Notes: generated by a model from the letters alone, not told the origin. Shown: positions 24,131-36,635, numbered from the stretch's first letter. The stretch is 64,000 nucleotides of DNA from Lysobacterales bacterium (GCA_017302075.1 JAFLEB010000001.1:21649-85648), one strand, 5' to 3'. Made by a program: numbers and translations.

Positions 24131-24700
24131 TCAACCCTCCCCGACGCTCGCGAACGCGGCGAGATGACGCCGGTAATACTGCAGTTCCGCGATCGAATCG
24201 CGCACGTCGCTCAGTGCGGTATGCGCCGATTCCTTGCGGACGCCGTCGAGCACCTGCGGCGCCCAGCGGCGGGCCAACTCCTTCAATGTGCTGACATCGA
24301 GGTTGCGGTAATGGAAGTAGGCTTCCAGCGCGGGCATCAGCCGGTGCAGAAAGCGCCGGTCCTGGCAGATGGAATTGCCGCACATCGGCGAGGCCTTGGC
24401 CGGCACCCACTCGCGCAGGAAGGCCAGGGTCCGCGCCTCGGCCTCCGCCAACGGGACGCCTGCCTCCAACACGCGGCGCCACAACCCGGACTTGCCGTGC
24501 TGGTTGCGGTTCCAGTCGTCCATCGCCTCCAGCGTCGCCAGCGGATGGGCGATCGCCAGGTCGGGTCCCTCGGCCAGCACGTTGAGGCGGGCGTCGGTGA
24601 CCACGGTGGCGATCTCGAGGATGCCGTCACGCTGTGTGTCCAGTCCGGTCATCTCGAGGTCGATCCAGACCAGGCGTTCGTTCGGGGCGTCGGGGTGCAT
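24131..24700 (-). CDS. orn: Oligoribonuclease
   Basis: This 189-residue 3'-5' exoribonuclease of the DEDDh class degrades short RNAs and the dinucleotide pGpG from cyclic di-GMP turnover. The start [12 protein letters not shown] is chosen because Asp14 and Glu16 in [10 protein letters not shown] then fall at usual positions; the longer in-frame extension is unlikely. [11 protein letters not shown] carries the last catalytic His and Asp. It abuts the diguanylate cyclase gene, a functionally apt pairing. Confidence 0.95.
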   Translation of the reverse strand: MHPDAPNERLVWIDLEMTGLDTQRDGILEIATVVTDARLNVLAEGPDLAIAHPLATLEAMDDWNRNQHGKSGLWRRVLEAGVPLAEAEARTLAFLREWVPAKASPMCGNSICQDRRFLHRLMPALEAYFHYRNLDVSTLKELARRWAPQVLDGVRKESAHTALSDVRDSIAELQYYRRHLAAFASVGEG

Positions 24701-24758
24701 GCGCGCATCGCGGGCGAGGGTTGCGGCATGATACCGGCTCGCCCCGGATCCGCCCCAG

Positions 24759-25220
24759 ATGCTGCAGACCGCCACCGACCCCTTCGGCCACCACGCGATC
24801 CTGACCGCGATGCTGGCCCCGGCCTTCTTCCTGACCGCCACCGCCGCCCTGCTCGCCTCCGCCAACACGCGGCTGGCGCGGGTGGTGGACCGGCTGCGGG
24901 CCCTGATCGTGGCTTGGGAAAAGGATGCCCCGGACCGCGCCGATCGCGACGAACAAATCCGTCGCCATCGCGAGCGTGCGCACCTGGTGCTGCGCGCCTG
25001 CCGCCTGCTCTACGCCGGGTTGGCCGCCTTCGTCGGGACCAGCCTCGCGCTGGCGATGGACGCGCTCCTCGGGTTCCGCCTCGGCGCGGTGCCCACCCTG
25101 CTTGCCGTGCTCGGCGTGCTGTTCGTGCTGGCCGCGAGCGTCGCCCTGTGGCGGGAGGTCAGCCTCGCGGTGAAGAGCTTCGACAAGGAGCTCGACCAGG
25201 AACTCGCGCGCCGCGGCTGA
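24759..25220 (+). CDS. DUF2721 family membrane protein
   Basis: This 153-residue protein has a first membrane helix ([21 protein letters not shown]), a conserved basic segment ([14 protein letters not shown]), a charged loop and two further helices, matching DUF2721. The function is unknown. It is divergent from orn, with 58 bases between the starts, and convergent with tadA, 16 bases apart. Confidence 0.83.
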   Translation: MLQTATDPFGHHAILTAMLAPAFFLTATAALLASANTRLARVVDRLRALIVAWEKDAPDRADRDEQIRRHRERAHLVLRACRLLYAGLAAFVGTSLALAMDALLGFRLGAVPTLLAVLGVLFVLAASVALWREVSLAVKSFDKELDQELARRG

Positions 25221-25236
25221 TCGCGGGCGCGTGCGA

Positions 25237-25869
<633 letters not shown>

Positions 25870-25877
<8 letters not shown>

Positions 25878-27450
25878 ATTCGATCGTCGCGGGCGGCTTG
25901 CCCGAGATGTCGTAGACCACGCGCGACACCCCGCGCAGCTCGTTGATGATGCGGTTCGACACGGTGCCGAGGAAGTCGTACGGCAGGTGCGCCCAATGCG
26001 CGGTCATGAAGTCGATGGTCTCCACCGCGCGCAGCGCGATCACCCATTCGTAGGCGCGCGCATCGCCGACCACGCCCACGGATTTCACCGGGAGGAACAC
26101 CGCGAAGGCCTGGCTGGTCTTGTCGTACAGGCCGGCCTTGCGCAGTTCGTCGATGTAGATCGCGTCGGCCTTGGCCAGCAGTTCGGCATACTCGCGCTTC
26201 ACCTCGCCGAGGATGCGCACGCCCAGGCCCGGGCCGGGGAACGGATGGCGGTAGACCATCTCGCGCGGCAGGCCCAGTTCCACGCCGAGCCGGCGCACCT
26301 CGTCCTTGAACAGTTCGCGCAAGGGCTCCACCAGCCCCAGCTTCATGTCCTCGGGCAGGCCACCGACGTTGTGGTGGCTCTTGATGACATGCGCCTTGCC
26401 GGTCTTGCTGCCGGCGGACTCGATCACGTCCGGGTAGATCGTGCCCTGCGCGAGCCACTTGGCGTTGGCGAGCTTGTTCGATTCTTCGTCGAAGATCTCG
26501 ACGAACAGGTTGCCGATGATCTTGCGCTTGGCTTCCGGGTCGCTGACGCCGGCCAGCGCGCTGAAGTAGCGATCTGCGGCATTCACGCGGATGACCTTGA
26601 CGCCCATGTGCTCGGCGAACATCGCCATCACCTGGTCGCCTTCGTTCCAGCGTAGCAGGCCGGTGTCCACGAACACGCAGGTCAGTTGGTCGCCGATCGC
26701 CCGGTGCAGCAGCGCCGCGACCACCGACGAATCCACGCCACCGGACAGGCCCAGGATCACCTCGTCGGTGCCGACCTGCGCGCGCACCCGTGCCACCTGG
26801 TCCTCGATGATGTTGGCGGCATTCCACAGCGTCCGGCAGCCGCAGACGTCCACCACGAAGCGGCGCAGCAGCGCCTGGCCCTGCTTGGTATGCGTGACCT
26901 CAGGGTGGAACTGCACGCCGTACCAGCGCTTGGCTTCGTCGGCCATCGCCGCGACCGGGATGCGGTCGGTGGTGGCGGTGATCGAGAAGCCGGGTGGCGC
27001 CTTGGAAACGTGATCGCCGTGGCTCATCCACACATCGATGCGGGGGGCGCCGCCGTGGTCGCTGAGTCCGGTGAACAGCGCGTCGGGCTGGACGATCTCG
27101 ACTTCAGCATGGCCGAACTCGCGCTGGTCCGCCGCTTCGGTGGCGCCACCGAGCTGCGCCGCCATCGTCTGCATGCCGTAGCAGATCCCGAGCAGCGGCA
27201 ACCCGCTGTCGAACACCTCGCGCGGCGCGGCCGGGGCGCCCGGCAGCGTGGTCGATTCGGGCCCGCCGGACAGGATGATGCCCTTCGCGCCGAAGGCCGC
27301 GATCTCCGCCGGGTCGTGGTCCCAGGCCCAGATTTCGCAGTACACACCGATCTCGCGCACGCGGCGGGCGATCAGCTGCGTGTATTGCGCGCCGAAATCG
27401 AGGATCAGGATCTTGTCGGCGTGGAGGTCGGCGTGCGTCTGCTGGGTCAT
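25870..27450 (-). CDS. guaA: GMP synthase (glutamine-hydrolysing)
   Basis: This protein has 526 residues from the ATG at 27450. It amidates XMP to GMP. The glutaminase domain has Cys90 (LLGICYG) with His182 and Glu184 (QFHPE). The ATP pyrophosphatase has the P-loop LSGGVDSS (235-242), and the dimerisation domain ends the protein at IEWE. Length equals the family norm. It follows guaB by 61 bases, in the usual guaBA operon. Confidence 0.97.
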
Positions 27451-27479
27451 CGTGGAGTGCTTCCGCTGGAAACGAAGAA

Positions 27480-27497
27480 GGGAAACTCGCGTTTCCC
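27480..27497 (-). promoter_or_regulatory. Hairpin with T-rich tail in the guaB-guaA spacer
   Basis: Arms GGGAAAC and GTTTCCC with a four-base loop lie between guaB and guaA. On the transcribed (minus) strand they are followed by TTCTTCGTTT, so it resembles a weak intrinsic terminator. It could reduce guaA expression relative to guaB. Confidence 0.5.
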
Positions 27498-27511
27498 CTC
27501 CGTGGCTTGCG

Positions 27512-29002
<1,491 letters not shown>

Positions 29003-29004
29003 TC

Positions 29005-29010
29005 ATTATA
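29005..29010 (-). promoter_or_regulatory. -10 element of the guaBA promoter
   Basis: A perfect TATAAT on the minus strand lies 33 bases before the guaB start and is followed by a G+C-rich discriminator (GACGCGC). The -35 region is poor. Such discriminators mark stringent or growth-rate control, which also applies to guaB in E. coli. Confidence 0.65.
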
Positions 29011-29047
29011 GCCCCGCGGGGCCGTCCGGCGGGCGACGCCCGACGCG

Positions 29048-29923
29048 TCAGCGGCCGGATACCGCGCCGTTCGCCAGCTCCGCGGCTTCCAGGGTGTTCT
29101 GCATCAAGGTGGCCACGGTCATCGGCCCGACCCCGCCGGGCACCGGCGTGATCCAGCTGGCGCGCGCCGCAGCGGCCTCGAATTGCACGTCGCCGGTCAG
29201 CCGCCCGTCGTCCAGGCGGTTGATGCCGACGTCGATCACCACGGCGCCGGGCTTGACCCATTCGCCGGGGATGAGGCCAGGGCGCCCGACCGCGACGACC
29301 AGGATGTCGGCTTCTCCGACGTGGCGCCGGAGCACCTCCGTCGGGGTGAACTTGTGGCAGCTGGTCACCGTGCAGCCGGCGATCAGCAACTCCAGCGCCA
29401 TCGGCCGCCCGACATGGTTGGATACCCCGACGATGGTGGCGCTCTGGCCGCGCACCGGGCGGTCCGTCCACGCCAGCAAGGTGGTGATCCCGCGCGGCGT
29501 GCATGGCCGCAGCCCGAACTGGCGCAGGGCCAGGTGCCCGACGTTGGCGGGGTGGAAACCGTCGACGTCCTTGCGCGGATCGATGCGTTCGATCAGGCGG
29601 CTGGCGTCGGGGATGCCCGGCAGCGGCAGTTGCACGAGGATGCCGTGCACCGCCGGATCGGCGTTCAGGCGATCGATCAGCGCCAGCAATTCCGCTTCGC
29701 TGGTGCCGGCCGGCAGGTCGTGGTCGAACGCCGCGATGCCGACCTTTTGCGCGGCGCGCCGCTTGTTGCGGACGTACGACTGGCTGGCGGGGTCGCCGCC
29801 AACCAGCACCACCGCGAGCCCCGGACGCGGCAGGCCCGCGGCCACGCGCGCGTCGACCTGCGCCTTGAGGTCGTCCAGCAGGGCGTCGGCGATGCGTTTG
29901 CCGTCCAGGATGCGCGCGGTCAT
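29048..29923 (-). CDS. folD: Methylenetetrahydrofolate dehydrogenase/cyclohydrolase
   Basis: This 291-residue bifunctional enzyme interconverts methylene-, methenyl- and formyl-tetrahydrofolate with NADP. The family motifs are [17 protein letters not shown] with the catalytic Lys, GILVQLPLP, and [16 protein letters not shown] for NADP. The motif GVSNHVG replaces the more usual GRSxIVG. The end [15 protein letters not shown] is typical. It lies upstream of guaBA on the same strand, linked by purine and one-carbon metabolism. Confidence 0.95.
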   Translation of the reverse strand: MTARILDGKRIADALLDDLKAQVDARVAAGLPRPGLAVVLVGGDPASQSYVRNKRRAAQKVGIAAFDHDLPAGTSEAELLALIDRLNADPAVHGILVQLPLPGIPDASRLIERIDPRKDVDGFHPANVGHLALRQFGLRPCTPRGITTLLAWTDRPVRGQSATIVGVSNHVGRPMALELLIAGCTVTSCHKFTPTEVLRRHVGEADILVVAVGRPGLIPGEWVKPGAVVIDVGINRLDDGRLTGDVQFEAAAARASWITPVPGGVGPMTVATLMQNTLEAAELANGAVSGR

Positions 29924-29982
29924 GCGGTGCGATGCGGTAGATTCGGGTTCCGCATTATCGCCCAGCCGGACCGCCCTGCCCC

Positions 29983-30282
29983 ATGCAAGACATCGACACC
30001 ACCGCGCTCGAAGCCGCCGCGTTCCGCCGCCTGCGCCAGCACCTGATGGTCGAACGCCCCGAGGTGCAGAACATCGACCTGATGACCCTGGCCGGGTTCT
30101 GCCGCAACTGCCTGGCCGACTGGTACCGCGAGGCCGCGGCCGAACGCGGCATCGAGATGGGCCGGGACGAGGCCCGCACGATCGTCTACGGGATGCCCTA
30201 CCCCGAGTTCAAGGCCCGCCACCAGGCCGAGGCCACGCCGGAGCAACTGGCCGCCTTCGACGCCAGCCGCCGTTCCCCCTGA
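29983..30282 (+). CDS. DUF1244 family protein
   Basis: This 99-residue helical protein contains [19 protein letters not shown] and [10 protein letters not shown], the DUF1244 signature with its CxxC pair. It then has [16 protein letters not shown]. Family structures are small helical bundles without known activity. It is divergent from folD, with 59 bases between the starts. Confidence 0.86.
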   Translation: MQDIDTTALEAAAFRRLRQHLMVERPEVQNIDLMTLAGFCRNCLADWYREAAAERGIEMGRDEARTIVYGMPYPEFKARHQAEATPEQLAAFDASRRSP

Positions 30283-30312
30283 GCGACGGCCAACCCGGCC
30301 GGGGAGACCTCG

Positions 30313-30510
30313 ATGGCGATCCAGGGCGAGTGTCCGAAATGCGGCAAGCGCGTGCTGCACGTGCACGTGGAAACCATCGTCGGGATGGTCGATGGCGACA
30401 GCAAGGCGCGCTGCATCAGCTACAGCTGCATCCACTGCAAGGCGGTGCTGGGCGTGCAGATGGACCATCGCGCCAAGCCACGCCCGAAGCGCAAGCCGGC
30501 GACGGCCTGA
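30313..30510 (+). CDS. Small zinc-ribbon protein
   Basis: This 65-residue protein has two Cys pairs, CPKCGK near the start and CIHC about 30 residues later, plus HVHVE between them. Together they form a zinc-ribbon site. The tail is Lys/Arg/Pro-rich ([10 protein letters not shown]). It follows the DUF1244 gene by 30 bases, with GGGGAGA before the ATG, so the two form a small operon. The function is unknown. Confidence 0.7.
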   Translation: MAIQGECPKCGKRVLHVHVETIVGMVDGDSKARCISYSCIHCKAVLGVQMDHRAKPRPKRKPATA

Positions 30511-30519
30511 CCGGCGGCC

Positions 30520-31542
30520 TCAATCCTCGGGGTCGGGCGCGGTCGGCAGCGGCTGTCCGCCCGCCGACGGGCAGCGCGGCACCCCGGACCCGACCACGCA
30601 GTTCACGCAGCAGGCCTGCTGCACGGGCGGGTTCGGCAGCAAGCGCGGCGCTTCGACCGGCCCGAGCTTGGCCAGCGCGTCCTGCGGCTTGAGCTGCAGC
30701 AGCACCGCCCAATCCTGGCGATTGAAATCGCAGGCGGACGGCGCCTCGGGCGAGCACGCGGGATCGCCTTCGCTGCGCCTTGGCAGCGACCAGAACCGTC
30801 CGGCGGCATTGAGGTTCAGCACCCGCATGGTGACCGCCTGCTGGACGTTCCCACCGACCAGGTAGGCCTTGCCGTCGCCGCCGGGGTTCACCGCGGCGAC
30901 CACGTCGCAATGCATGTTCAGGCCGGTCGCGCCGCCGTCGATCAGGGCCGCCAGGCCGGCATGCCCGTACACGCGCTGGGTGCGCACGTAGCAGAGCATG
31001 TCGCCGGTGGCGGGCGCCGTCGCCATCGGATCGAGAAAGCGGTACGGGCTGCCCTCGGGGTCGCGGCGCGCGGCGCGGACGTAGTCGAAATGCCCGGCGG
31101 ACGCGCGGAACGCGGGCACGCCGGCGCGCTGCATTACCCAGGAAACGAAGGCGGCCGACCACGGCGTGTCGATCACGAAACCGCGACAGCCCAGTCCCGG
31201 ATACGCCGGGTTGGTCACCGCGTAACTGCAGTCGCTGGCGCCCGCGGCATCCGTGCGGCCGAGCAAGCCCGCCTCCTGCCAGTAGCGGGCGACCTGACGC
31301 CATGGCGCCCCACCCGCCTCCAGCCCGCGCGCTTCGCCCTCCCATACCTGCCCGCTGGCGATCCGACCTTCGGGGGTGATGAAAGGCCGTTGCCAGCGCA
31401 GGTGCTCGTCGCAGGCCGCGGCGGCGATGCGGGTGGCGACCTCGCTCGCCGACTGTTGTTGCCGCAGCAACGGACACTGGTCCACCGCCGACGCAACGCC
31501 CACCCAGCCCAACAGCACCACGAACAGCAACACACGACCCAT
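30520..31542 (-). CDS. Secreted DUF2272 family protein
   Basis: This protein has 340 residues from the ATG at 31542, chosen because GAGG lies six bases upstream. The signal peptide [19 protein letters not shown] is followed by the mature protein from about residue 20. DUF2272 patterns are present: [38 protein letters not shown] and YLVGGNV. This is a CHAP-like fold, so a cell-wall or peptide hydrolase role is possible. The C-terminal 30 residues contain four Cys, probably disulfide-bonded. It is ten bases from the convergent zinc-ribbon gene. Confidence 0.82.
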   Translation of the reverse strand: MGRVLLFVVLLGWVGVASAVDQCPLLRQQQSASEVATRIAAAACDEHLRWQRPFITPEGRIASGQVWEGEARGLEAGGAPWRQVARYWQEAGLLGRTDAAGASDCSYAVTNPAYPGLGCRGFVIDTPWSAAFVSWVMQRAGVPAFRASAGHFDYVRAARRDPEGSPYRFLDPMATAPATGDMLCYVRTQRVYGHAGLAALIDGGATGLNMHCDVVAAVNPGGDGKAYLVGGNVQQAVTMRVLNLNAAGRFWSLPRRSEGDPACSPEAPSACDFNRQDWAVLLQLKPQDALAKLGPVEAPRLLPNPPVQQACCVNCVVGSGVPRCPSAGGQPLPTAPDPED

Positions 31543-31550
31543 CGCCATCC

Positions 31551-32678
31551 TCAACCTCCGGCGCAGAACGCCGCGTAATCGACATACCCCGGGAACGCAC
31601 GCCCGGGTGCGCACACCGCGCAATCGGGATCCGCGGCCAGCCGCGTTTCGCGGAACCGCATGCCCAGCGCATCGAATTGCAGCAAGCGCCCGGTCAACGG
31701 CGTGCCGACCCCGAGCAGCAGCTTGATCGCCTCGGTGGCCTGCAACAGCCCGATCACCCCCGGAAGGACGCCCAGCACGCCGGCCTCGGCGCAGTTGGGC
31801 GCGGCCTCCGCGCTGGGCGGGTCGGGGAACAGGCAGCGGTAGCAGGGCGCCACGCCGCGCTGGCGGCCGGCGTCGAACACGCTGGCCTGGCCTTCGAAGC
31901 GATGCACCGCGCCGTACACGAGGGGGATGCCGAGCTTCACGCAGGCATCGTTGAGCAGGTAACGCGCCGGGAAGTTGTCGGCACCGTCGACGACGACATC
32001 GACGCCCACCAGCAGCCGCTCGACATTGCCCGCGGTCACGCGTTCGGCCACTGCTTCGATGCGGGTCCGCGGGTTCAGCGCCGCCAGTGCGACCGCCGCG
32101 GAATCGACCTTGGGCGTGCCGACACGCGCCTCGGTGTGCAGGATCTGCCGCTGCAGGTTACTGCGGTCGACGATGTCGTCGTCGGCGATGCGCAGGCTGC
32201 CGACGCCAGCCGCGGCCAGGTAGTACGCCGCCGGCGAGCCGAGCCCGCCGGCGCCCACCAGCAGCACCCGCGCGGCCTCCAATCGGCGCTGCCCGGCCAG
32301 CCCCACGTCGGGGAGGCGCAGGTGCCGCGCATAGCGCTCGGAGAAGTCGGCGTCGATGTCGGGGCGCTGCATCGGCAGCCCGGCGGCGGCCCAGGCCTCG
32401 GTGCCGCCCTCGACCGACGATAGATGGGTGAAGCCGCGGTCACGCAGGGCTTCGGCAGCGAGCTGCGAACGCACCCCGGACTGGCAAATGAGCACCACCT
32501 CCCGGCTGGGGTGCGACAGGTGGCGGTGCGGGTCGGCCTCCAGCACCTCGCGCACGACGCCCAGCGCACCGGCCGCCATCCCGAGCGCGCGTTCGTGGTC
32601 TGCACGGACATCGACCAGCAGCGCGCCATCCGCACAGCGCGCGGCGGCTTCCTCCGGGGAGATGCTCATGACCGTCAT
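31551..32678 (-). CDS. moeB: Rhodanese-MoeB/ThiF fusion, sulfur-carrier adenylyltransferase
   Basis: This protein has 375 residues if started at 32678; an ATG three codons later is equally plausible. It adenylates the C-terminal Gly of a sulfur-carrier protein (MoaD or ThiS). Residues 6-105 are a rhodanese domain with the six-residue loop CQSGVRS (Cys65). An E1-like domain follows with GAGGLG (142-147), RIADDDIVDRSNLQRQ, and zinc pairs CYRC and CAVC. In MoeZ/MOCS3-type proteins the rhodanese is C-terminal; here it is N-terminal. Its mobA neighbour supports a molybdenum-cofactor role. Confidence 0.85.
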   Translation of the reverse strand: MTVMSISPEEAAARCADGALLVDVRADHERALGMAAGALGVVREVLEADPHRHLSHPSREVVLICQSGVRSQLAAEALRDRGFTHLSSVEGGTEAWAAAGLPMQRPDIDADFSERYARHLRLPDVGLAGQRRLEAARVLLVGAGGLGSPAAYYLAAAGVGSLRIADDDIVDRSNLQRQILHTEARVGTPKVDSAAVALAALNPRTRIEAVAERVTAGNVERLLVGVDVVVDGADNFPARYLLNDACVKLGIPLVYGAVHRFEGQASVFDAGRQRGVAPCYRCLFPDPPSAEAAPNCAEAGVLGVLPGVIGLLQATEAIKLLLGVGTPLTGRLLQFDALGMRFRETRLAADPDCAVCAPGRAFPGYVDYAAFCAGG

Positions 32679-32722
32679 CGCGCGATTATCGCTGCGGCGG
32701 CACCGCCACGCACGCGGGGCGG

Positions 32723-33295
32723 TCACGGCAGGAAGCCGGCGCTGCTCGCGTCCTCGGGCGTGTTGATGTTGCCGATGCGGAGGCCCGCGAAATGCACCGC
32801 GGGCAATCCGAGCCGCATCTGCATGGCCTGGACGGAGAACGCTCCATTCGCCAACGCAGCCGCGCAGGCCGCACGCAAGGCATCGATTTCGTACAGGGCC
32901 AGCAACGGTTGCAGCCCGTCGTCATCCTCCACGACGGCACCCCGTCCCCCGGCAGCGGCAAGCCGGTCCAGGACGCGGTCCGGTACTTGCAAGACATCAA
33001 TCGGCACGGTCAACAACCACCGCGTCCGGCAGGCATCAGCCAGCGCTTCCAGTCCGCCGATCGGCCCCGCGTCCCGGGTCATGTCGGCCACCGTCCGGAA
33101 GCCGTGCGCATGGTAGCGCTCGAATCGCGCATTGGCGCTCACCAGGACGGAGTCGCAGCCATCGGCGAGCTGCGCAGCCACATGCAGCACCCGGGGTTGT
33201 CCGTCGCGGACCAGCCACGCCTTGTCGCGACCGCCGAGGCGGGACGCACGTCCGCCGGCGAGGATGCCGAGCGTGAGATCGGCCGTCTGCAGCAT
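32723..33295 (-). CDS. mobA: Molybdenum cofactor guanylyltransferase
   Basis: This protein has 190 residues, its ATG overlapping the Der stop (TGATG). It links GMP to molybdopterin. The nucleotidyltransferase signature LAGGRASRLGGRDKAW is near the N-terminus, and the metal-binding DAGPIGGLEAL follows. Length fits MobA (about 194). It is co-directional with moeB, 44 bases downstream. Confidence 0.9.
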   Translation of the reverse strand: MLQTADLTLGILAGGRASRLGGRDKAWLVRDGQPRVLHVAAQLADGCDSVLVSANARFERYHAHGFRTVADMTRDAGPIGGLEALADACRTRWLLTVPIDVLQVPDRVLDRLAAAGGRGAVVEDDDGLQPLLALYEIDALRAACAAALANGAFSVQAMQMRLGLPAVHFAGLRIGNINTPEDASSAGFLP

Positions 33296-34692
33296 CAATC
33301 GCGCTTGACGTGGCGCAGCAGCCGGCGCTTCTTCGCGACCTGGCGTTCGCTCAGCACGTTCTTCTTGCCTTCGTACGGGTTGGCCCCTTCCTTGAACACG
33401 AAGCGGATCGGGGTGCCGACCAGCTTGAAGCGCTTGCGGAAGAAGTTCTCGAGGTAGCGGTGGTAGGTGGGGCTGAGTGTCTTCAACCGCGTGCCGTGCA
33501 CCACGAAGGTCGGCGGGGTGTCGCCGCCCGGGTGGGCGAAGCGCAGCTTCGCCACGTGCCCGCGTACCACCGGCGGCGGATTGGCGGCATACGCCGCCTC
33601 GACGGCGCGGGTGACGTCGGCGGTGCTGAAGGCGTGGGTCGCCGAGGCATGCGCGCGATGCACCGCCTTGAACAACTCGCGCAGGCCGGAGCCGTGCAGC
33701 GCGGAGATCCGCACGCGTTCGGCCCAGTCCACGAAGCCGAGCTTGCGCGAGGCCAGCGCCTCGGCCTGCTGGCGTTCGTAGTCGCTGCGGCCATCCCACT
33801 TGTTCAGCGCGATCACCAGCGCGCGCCCAGCGTCAAGCACCGCACCGAGCACGGTGGCGTCCTGGTCGGTCACCCCTTCGCTGGCGTCCAGCAGCAGCAC
33901 CGCGACCTGGCATTGCTCGATCGCCTGCAGGGTCTTCACCACCGAAAACTTCTCGACCGCCTCGTCGACCTTCGACCGGCGGCGCAGGCCGGCGGTGTCG
34001 ACCAGGCGGTACTTGCGCCCGTCGCGCTCCAGGTCCACTGCGATCGAATCGCGCGTGGTGCCGGGCACTTCGGACGCGATCATCCGCTCCTCGCCGAGGA
34101 TGCGGTTCACCAGCGTCGACTTGCCCACGTTCGGGCGGCCGACGAAGGCGATGCGAATGCGGCCCGGGTCCTCGTCCAAGGTTTCCGCCGTGCCCTCCTC
34201 CGGCAACAGCGCCATCGCCCGGGCCAGCACCGCGTCGATCCCGGTGCGGTGCGCGGACGACACCGCCAGCGCATCCGCGAAGCCGTAGCGCGCGAACTCG
34301 GCGAGCGCCGCGCGCTGGTCGATGCCATCGGACTTGTTGACGATCAGCAGGGTCGGCTTCGACAGCTTGCGCAGCCAGGCGAGGATCTCGTCGTCCAGCG
34401 CCGAGGCTCCCTCGCGGCCATCCACCACGAACAGCACCAAGTCCGCCTCTTCCGCCGCCGCACGCGACTGGCGCGCGGTGGCACCAGCCAGGCCCTCGTC
34501 CTCGCCCGCGATGCCGCCGGTATCGACCAGCACGAACGGGCGTTCCGGCAGCAGGCGGCAGACCCCGTAGTTGCGGTCGCGGGTGACGCCCGGCTCATCG
34601 TGGACCAGCGCGTCGCGGGTACGCGTCAGCGCGTTGAAGAGCGTCGACTTGCCGACATTGGGGCGCCCCACGAGGGCAACGAGCGGAAGCAT
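33295..34692 (-). CDS. der: Ribosome-assembly GTPase Der (EngA)
   Basis: This 465-residue GTPase is essential for 50S subunit maturation. Two GTPase domains are visible, each with GRPNVGKST (residues about 8 and 179) and with NKSD and NKWD base-recognition motifs. A KH-like C-terminal domain ends in a Lys/Arg-rich tail. It is the last of the classic bamB-der pair, but a terminator separates it from bamB. Confidence 0.97.
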   Translation of the reverse strand: MLPLVALVGRPNVGKSTLFNALTRTRDALVHDEPGVTRDRNYGVCRLLPERPFVLVDTGGIAGEDEGLAGATARQSRAAAEEADLVLFVVDGREGASALDDEILAWLRKLSKPTLLIVNKSDGIDQRAALAEFARYGFADALAVSSAHRTGIDAVLARAMALLPEEGTAETLDEDPGRIRIAFVGRPNVGKSTLVNRILGEERMIASEVPGTTRDSIAVDLERDGRKYRLVDTAGLRRRSKVDEAVEKFSVVKTLQAIEQCQVAVLLLDASEGVTDQDATVLGAVLDAGRALVIALNKWDGRSDYERQQAEALASRKLGFVDWAERVRISALHGSGLRELFKAVHRAHASATHAFSTADVTRAVEAAYAANPPPVVRGHVAKLRFAHPGGDTPPTFVVHGTRLKTLSPTYHRYLENFFRKRFKLVGTPIRFVFKEGANPYEGKKNVLSERQVAKKRRLLRHVKRD

Positions 34693-34740
34693 GGATGAGC
34701 CTTTTCACGCGGCGCCGGGCGCCATTGTCCTGCATCACGA

Positions 34741-34776
34741 AAACAACGCGGCCCCGACACGGTAGCCGGGGCCGCA
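34741..34776 (-). terminator. Intrinsic terminator between bamB and der
   Basis: A nine-base stem GCGGCCCCG/CGGGGCCGC (34776-34768 and 34757-34749 on the minus strand) with a ten-base loop is followed by GTTGTTTTT. It should end most transcripts from the yfgM-bamB operon, so der needs its own promoter in the remaining 50 bases. Confidence 0.78.
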
Positions 34777-34809
34777 GGGACGCGCCAGCCCGCGGGCCGG
34801 CCGGGGCGC

Positions 34810-35991
34810 TTACTGGAGCGCGAAGGCGGCCAGCTGGCCCTCGGTGGTCTGGACCACGACCACGCCGTCGGACACCACCGGCTGCCCGGTGATCGGGCCG
34901 CCGATCTCGGCGCGGGCGGCGAAGGCGCCATCGTTCAGGCGCAGCCAGTGGACGACGCCCTCGAGGTCGCCGACCACGGCATAGTCGCCCTGCACGGCAG
35001 GCGCGGAGGTGTTGCGATGCGCCAGGCCATCCTGCTGCCACAGGCTCGCGCCCGAGTTCTTGTCGAGCGCCCAGACCTTGCCGACCGGGTCGGTAACCAC
35101 CACCGCGGAGTTGCTCAGGCCGAGGCCGCGCGGGCCGCCGTTCTCGCGATCCCACACGATCTGCCCGGACGGGCCATCGATCGCGATGGTGTGGTTCTTG
35201 TAGCTGGTGGCGTACAGCATGGTGTTGTCGATGACCACGGCGCCATCGACGTCGGCCATGCGCTCCAGCTCGCTGCGCCCGTCGGGCTCCGCGACCGGCG
35301 TGGACCAGAGCACGCCGCCATCGGTCGCAGACAGCGCGGTCAGGTTCCCGTTGTCATTGCCGACGAACACGATGCCGGGGCCGACGGTCACCGGGCCGGT
35401 GCCACGCACGGTCAGCACCGGGACTTCCACGCTGTAGAACCAGCGACGCTCACCGGTGGTCGCATCGAAGGCGGTGACCCGGCCATCGTTGGAATGCACG
35501 TAGACGGTGCCGCCGCCGATCGCCGGCGCGGCAAGGACCTCGTTGCCGACCTTGGCCTTCCACTTCTCGGTGCCGGTGGCGGCATCGAGCGCGATCACGT
35601 CGCCCTCGAGGCTGCCGACCACGACCAGGCCTTCTCCGGCGCCGGGCCCGCCGGACAGCGGAAGCTCCGAGGCATAGCGCCACACCGACTGGCCGGTCTT
35701 GAGGTCCAGTGCATGCACGCCGCCATCGACCGCCGCCGCATACACGCGGCCGTCGGCGATCGCCGGGTGCTGGCCCATGCCCAGCGACTTTTCGCCGCCA
35801 CCGATGCTGGCGCCCCAGAGGCGCGCCACGTTCACGCTGGGCGTGATCTGCACCAGCGGCGTGGGCTCCATCGACTTGTCCTTGCCACGACCGTCGAACA
35901 GGTTCTTGACCGTGGTGCAACCGCCAAGCAACAGCACAGCCAAGGCGGCGCCCGCAACCAGACGCAGCGGACGATGGAAGGGACGACTCAT
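34810..35991 (-). CDS. bamB: Outer membrane assembly lipoprotein BamB
   Basis: This 393-residue lipoprotein belongs to the BAM complex, which folds outer-membrane beta-barrels. The lipobox is LGGC with Cys25. After it come repeated PQQ-like beta-propeller blades (for example GQSVWRYASELPL, GTEKWKAKVGNE, GGVLWSTPVAEP). Its start overlaps the yfgM stop (TGATG), so the two are coupled. Confidence 0.95.
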   Translation of the reverse strand: MSRPFHRPLRLVAGAALAVLLLGGCTTVKNLFDGRGKDKSMEPTPLVQITPSVNVARLWGASIGGGEKSLGMGQHPAIADGRVYAAAVDGGVHALDLKTGQSVWRYASELPLSGGPGAGEGLVVVGSLEGDVIALDAATGTEKWKAKVGNEVLAAPAIGGGTVYVHSNDGRVTAFDATTGERRWFYSVEVPVLTVRGTGPVTVGPGIVFVGNDNGNLTALSATDGGVLWSTPVAEPDGRSELERMADVDGAVVIDNTMLYATSYKNHTIAIDGPSGQIVWDRENGGPRGLGLSNSAVVVTDPVGKVWALDKNSGASLWQQDGLAHRNTSAPAVQGDYAVVGDLEGVVHWLRLNDGAFAARAEIGGPITGQPVVSDGVVVVQTTEGQLAAFALQ

Positions 35992-36635
35992 CAGGTGCGG
36001 TCCTCGGTATGGGGCGGCGTGCCGCCCGCTTCGATCAGCTTGAGTTGCAGCAGGCGATGCTGTGGATCGCCGACGTCCACCAGGCCCAGCGCCTTGGCAT
36101 AGGCCTCGCGGGCCTTGGCGCGGTCGCCGAGCGCGAACTGCGCATCGCCGCGGATGGCGAGCATCGTCGGGTCGCGTGCGTCGTCCAGCAGGGCCAGCGC
36201 TTCCTTGCCCTTGCCCGCATCGATCAGCAGCCGCGCGAGTCGTTCGTTGACGACTGCACGCATTGCCGGATCCAGGTCATGCAGGCCGCGCAGGGTCACG
36301 ATTGCCTCGTCACGCTTGCCGGCGTCCACCTGGGCCTTGGCCAGTTGCAGCGCAGCCAGCGCGCCCAGTGTCGGGTTCGCCTTGGAGATCGCCTCGATGC
36401 CTGCCTTGGGATCGCCGGCAGGAAGTTGCCTTGCCTCGTAAGCCTGCACGGCCTGCGCATAGCGTGCGTTCGCGCCCATCCTGGCCTCGGCCTGCTGGCC
36501 CTGCCACCAATGCCATCCGACGATCGCCGCCAGGCCCAATCCCACGCCCCCGATGAGCCCCACGGCATTGCCGCGAAGCCAGGACCGGACGCGTTCGCTT
36601 TGTTCGTGCTCGTCGAGCAGGTCGTCAATCGCCAT
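35991..36635 (-). CDS. YfgM-family tetratricopeptide protein
   Basis: This protein has 214 residues from the ATG at 36635. The N-terminus MAIDDLLDEHEQSERVRSW, a single membrane helix at about 25-42 (AVGLIGGVGLGLAAIVGW), and a periplasmic TPR region match YfgM, the periplasmic chaperone-like partner of SecYEG and PpiD. It keeps the usual position before bamB. Confidence 0.88.
   Translation of the reverse strand: MAIDDLLDEHEQSERVRSWLRGNAVGLIGGVGLGLAAIVGWHWWQGQQAEARMGANARYAQAVQAYEARQLPAGDPKAGIEAISKANPTLGALAALQLAKAQVDAGKRDEAIVTLRGLHDLDPAMRAVVNERLARLLIDAGKGKEALALLDDARDPTMLAIRGDAQFALGDRAKAREAYAKALGLVDVGDPQHRLLQLKLIEAGGTPPHTEDRT

Noticed and set aside
24701..24868. N-terminal extension of orn
   Set aside because: It overlaps the divergent DUF2721 start and precedes the normal oligoribonuclease N-terminus.
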